From Thalassobaculum sp. OXR-137 (GTDB lineage Bacteria > Pseudomonadota > Alphaproteobacteria > Thalassobaculales > Thalassobaculaceae), in the NCBI RefSeq assembly GCF_034377285.1, contig NZ_CP139715.1:3518001-3582000 (forward strand): a DNA stretch of 64,000 nt, in the 5' to 3' direction. The first letter of the stretch is position 1; each line of letters opens with the position of its first letter. This document shows, piece by piece, positions 61,637 through 64,000 of the stretch. A program made the translations under genes and the position numbers. The notes under the pieces were generated by a model that saw only the letters and a list, made by a program, of their open reading frames with translations, was not told the origin of the DNA and did not search any database.

Positions 61637-62494
61637 ATGGGCGGCGGCAAGGACGACGGAGGGGAGACCGGACCCGTTTCCGCGGCCCGCTCCGGCGACC
61701 TGCTCAAGCGGACGCTGTCCTCGCTGGTTCTCGTCCCCGCCGCGGGTCTGCTGATCTGGATCGGCGGCTCGGCCTTCGATGTCGGCATTCTGTTCATCGC
61801 CGGTGTCATGGCGTGGGAGTGGGGCGCCCTGGTATCCGCCCCGTCCGACCGCCACCGCACGCGCCTGGTGCTGATGGCCGCCCTGCTGGCGTCCTTCGTG
61901 ATTGCCTTGACCGTTCATGTTCCCGCCGCCGTCGCCTGCGCCGGCATCTCCGTGCCGATCGCGGTGGTGATCGCCCGCCAGCTTCGGGTGGTGGGGCCGG
62001 TCTGGCTCGGCGTGGCGGTGATCGGGACCGTGTTTCCGGCGCTGGCTCTGGTGTGGATGCGCTCGCATATCGATTTCGGTCTGCAGACGGTGATCTATGT
62101 GATCGCCAGCGTGGCGGCGACGGATATCGGCGCCTATGCGGCCGGCCGCACCATCGGCGGGCCGAAGCTGATGCCGAAGGTGAGCCCGTCCAAGACCTGG
62201 GCCGGGCTGGCCGGCGGCATGGCCGGCTCGATGATGGTGGCGGGGGTCTTCACCCTGCTGCACGAAGACGCCCGCGGGGCGGCCCTGGTGCCCCTGGCGA
62301 TCGGCATCGCCCTGATCGCCCAGGCCGGCGACCTTCTGGAATCCGCGGTCAAGCGGCACTTCAAGGTCAAGGATTCCGGCAGCCTCATTCCCGGCCACGG
62401 TGGCATTCTCGACCGGGTCGACGGCATGATGACCGTCCTGCCCGTGGTGGCGCTCGCCATGTGGGCCAGCGGAAGGAGCGTTCTGCAGTGGTAG
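61637..62494 (+). CDS. cdsA: Phosphatidate cytidylyltransferase
   Basis: 285 residues, an inner-membrane enzyme that makes CDP-diacylglycerol for phospholipid synthesis. Several hydrophobic segments run through the protein. The family signature near the C terminus is SPSKTWAG...DLLESAVKRHFKVKDSG and GHGGILDRVDG. I take ATG 61637, as GAGG upstream is well spaced for it and too close to GTG 61628. Its end overlaps the dxr start by 7 bp. Confidence 0.95.
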   Translation: MGGGKDDGGETGPVSAARSGDLLKRTLSSLVLVPAAGLLIWIGGSAFDVGILFIAGVMAWEWGALVSAPSDRHRTRLVLMAALLASFVIALTVHVPAAVACAGISVPIAVVIARQLRVVGPVWLGVAVIGTVFPALALVWMRSHIDFGLQTVIYVIASVAATDIGAYAAGRTIGGPKLMPKVSPSKTWAGLAGGMAGSMMVAGVFTLLHEDARGAALVPLAIGIALIAQAGDLLESAVKRHFKVKDSGSLIPGHGGILDRVDGMMTVLPVVALAMWASGRSVLQW

Positions 62495-63714
62495 ACCCGG
62501 CGCTTGGCGAGGGGACGGACGGCGCACCGCGCCGGATCAGCATCCTGGGGTCGACCGGCTCGGTCGGTACCAACACCATCGACCTGATCAGCCGGGCCCC
62601 GGGCCGGTTCAAGGTGACCGCCATCGCCGGCGGCGCGAACGCCGCGCTGCTGGCCGAGCAGGCCAAGGCCGTGGGGGCGGATTTCGTCGCCATCGCCGAC
62701 GAGGCGGCCTGGCCGGCCCTGCGCGACGCCCTGTCCGGCACCGGGATCGAAGCCGCGGCGGGCGACGAGGCGGTGCTGGAAGCCGGCCGCCGTAGCGCCG
62801 ACTGGACCATGAGCTCCATCGTCGGCGCCGCCGGCCTGGCGCCGACCCTGGAAGCGGTGCGCCGCGGCGGGATCGTCGCCCTGGCCAACAAGGAAGCCCT
62901 GGTTTGCGCCGGCCGTCTGTTCACCGAGGAGGCGGTCCGCGCCGGCTGCCGCATCCTGCCGGTGGACAGCGAGCACAACGCCATCTTCCAGGTCTTCGAC
63001 GACGCCCGGCGCGACGGCATCGAGAAGATCATCCTGACCGCCTCGGGCGGACCGTTCCGCACCCTCTCCAGGGAGAAGATGGCCCGCAAGACGCTGGCCC
63101 AGGCGGTCGCGCATCCGAACTGGTCCATGGGGGTGAAGATCTCCATCGACAGCGCCACGATGATGAACAAGGGGCTGGAACTGATCGAGGCGCACCACCT
63201 GTTCGCCATGCCGGAGGACCGCATCGACGTGCTGGTCCATCCCCAGTCCGTGGTCCATTCCATGGTGTCCTATGTGGACGGCTCGGTCCTGGCGCAGCTT
63301 GGCTCGCCGGACATGCGCACGCCGATCGCCCATTGCCTTGCCTGGCCGCGACGGATGGACACACCGGTGGAGCGCCTGGACCTGGCCGCCATTGGCCAGC
63401 TCAGCTTCTTCGCCCCGGATACCGACCGCTTCCCCGCCCTGCGTCTTGCCCGCGAGGCTCTGCGCGCCGAGGGCGATGCGGCACCGGTGCTCAATGCCGC
63501 CAACGAGACGGCGGTGGCGGCCTTTGTCGACGGCCGGATCCGGTTCACCGACATCGCCGCGGTCGTGGAGGAGACGCTGCAGCGCTGCCCCACCGAGCCC
63601 ATCGTCGATCTGGAGGCGGTCTTTGCGGCCGACGCCAAGGGACGCCGGGTCGCCGCGCAGGTGATCGCCGGTTTCGATGGCGTCTCCATTGCGCATGCGG
63701 GGGCGGCGATTTAA
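62488..63714 (+). CDS. dxr: 1-deoxy-D-xylulose-5-phosphate reductoisomerase
   Basis: 408 residues, the second step of the MEP isoprenoid pathway, converting DXP to MEP with NADPH. The NADPH site is ILGSTGSVG, then ALANKEALVCAG, the metal/substrate region PVDSEHNAIFQ and the flexible loop PNWSMGVKISIDSATMMNKGLE. The start is GTG 62488 with AAGGAG nine bases upstream, overlapping cdsA by 7 bp. It supplies precursors for the UppS product encoded two genes upstream. Confidence 0.97.
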   Translation: MVDPALGEGTDGAPRRISILGSTGSVGTNTIDLISRAPGRFKVTAIAGGANAALLAEQAKAVGADFVAIADEAAWPALRDALSGTGIEAAAGDEAVLEAGRRSADWTMSSIVGAAGLAPTLEAVRRGGIVALANKEALVCAGRLFTEEAVRAGCRILPVDSEHNAIFQVFDDARRDGIEKIILTASGGPFRTLSREKMARKTLAQAVAHPNWSMGVKISIDSATMMNKGLELIEAHHLFAMPEDRIDVLVHPQSVVHSMVSYVDGSVLAQLGSPDMRTPIAHCLAWPRRMDTPVERLDLAAIGQLSFFAPDTDRFPALRLAREALRAEGDAAPVLNAANETAVAAFVDGRIRFTDIAAVVEETLQRCPTEPIVDLEAVFAADAKGRRVAAQVIAGFDGVSIAHAGAAI

Positions 63715-63774
63715 GTTCGCCGTGAAGTCAGGGCCGGGCTGCGGGGGCGGGACGGGTTAGGACACAGGGTTCGA

Positions 63775-64000
63775 ATGATCGATATCATCGCCGATTACGC
63801 GCTGCCGTTTCTTGTGATTCTGACCGTGCTCGTGTTCGTGCACGAGTGGGGCCACTACTTCGTGGCGCGCCGCAACGGCGTGCGGGTCGAGGCCTTCGCC
63901 ATCGGCTTCGGACCAGAACTTTTCGGCTGGAACGCCAAGAGCGGCACCCGGTGGAAGCTCTGTGCCATTCCGCTCGGCGGCTACGTGAAGATGTTCGGCG
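63775..64000 (+). CDS. rseP: RIP metalloprotease RseP, 5' part, cut by the window end
   Basis: Only the first 75 codons are present, with no stop. The first helix contains the site-2 protease zinc motif HEWGH (His23, Glu24, His27), followed by the conserved FGPELFG and IPLGGYVKMFG. The full protein is an inner-membrane intramembrane protease that cleaves anti-sigma factors and leftover signal peptides. The position directly after dxr is the standard alphaproteobacterial order; bamA would be expected next. Start ATG 63775, 60 bp after the dxr stop. Confidence 0.93.
   Translation, partial: MIDIIADYALPFLVILTVLVFVHEWGHYFVARRNGVRVEAFAIGFGPELFGWNAKSGTRWKLCAIPLGGYVKMFG

Overview
The window is about two-thirds G+C, gene-dense and typically alphaproteobacterial. 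Synteny blocks such as hom-glpX-recJ, proS-lolC-lolD...dnaE and rpsB-tsf-pyrH-frr-uppS-cdsA-dxr-rseP, an LdtR-type MarR regulator, a short ProS and an orphan hutF all fit. With a TAXI-type TRAP transporter, PHA synthase, a flagellar rod-like protein and a secreted RTX protease, a free-living, probably aquatic member of the Rhodospirillales (Thalassobaculum/Nisaea-like) is the best guess. The family-level guess is weak. About 57 protein genes (the last runs off the end) and two tRNA-Glu genes are supported. I see no prophage, insertion sequence, CRISPR array or rRNA.

Layout. 1-10 kb: a Cache chemoreceptor, a small monooxygenase-like protein, a TAXI-TRAP uptake pair followed by an M81 (MlrC-like) peptidase, then phaC-hutF on the other strand. 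10-16 kb: an OmpA-type lipoprotein, then homoserine dehydrogenase, class II FBPase and RecJ. 16-29 kb: accessory genes (CobW GTPase, Tat-exported cyclase, DUF892 protein, tRNA-Glu pair, serralysin with a coupled exported partner, aspartoacylase-like enzyme, two efflux or export carriers, SprA-like metalloprotease, orphan FlgC-like protein). 28.6-34.1 kb: a six-gene minus-strand operon for molybdenum-hydroxylase maturation (MoxR ATPase, CoxE-type VWA protein, split XdhC, MoCF/MocA fusion, NifU-like scaffold) with no hydroxylase structural gene in view, next to a LysR gene with a striking dyad upstream. 35-42 kb: CopD-like and AI-2E membrane proteins, a DUF883/holin-like pair, a type III PLP decarboxylase, two alpha/beta hydrolases and hemB. 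42.5-45.8 kb: a three-gene valine catabolic operon. 45.8-64 kb: ldtR, then core genes for translation, lipoprotein export, replication and envelope precursors, interrupted by a pentapeptide-repeat gene, a second M81 peptidase and two small genes.

The most interesting structure is not a gene. Four copies of a 97-120 bp palindromic element share the outer arm end CCGACTTCCTGG and a loop region of exactly 25 nt with conserved sequence. All four sit between the 3' ends of convergent genes (recJ/cobW, aspartoacylase/PNPOx, sprA/27105 gene, flgC-like/nifU). A fifth, unrelated 24-bp perfect palindrome occupies another convergent junction (41164-41272). Every convergent junction in the window longer than 60 bp carries a strong hairpin, and none of the repeat copies lies in a divergent or same-strand gap. 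This suggests bidirectional termination or 3'-end protection by a dispersed repeat family, but it needs a genome-wide count.
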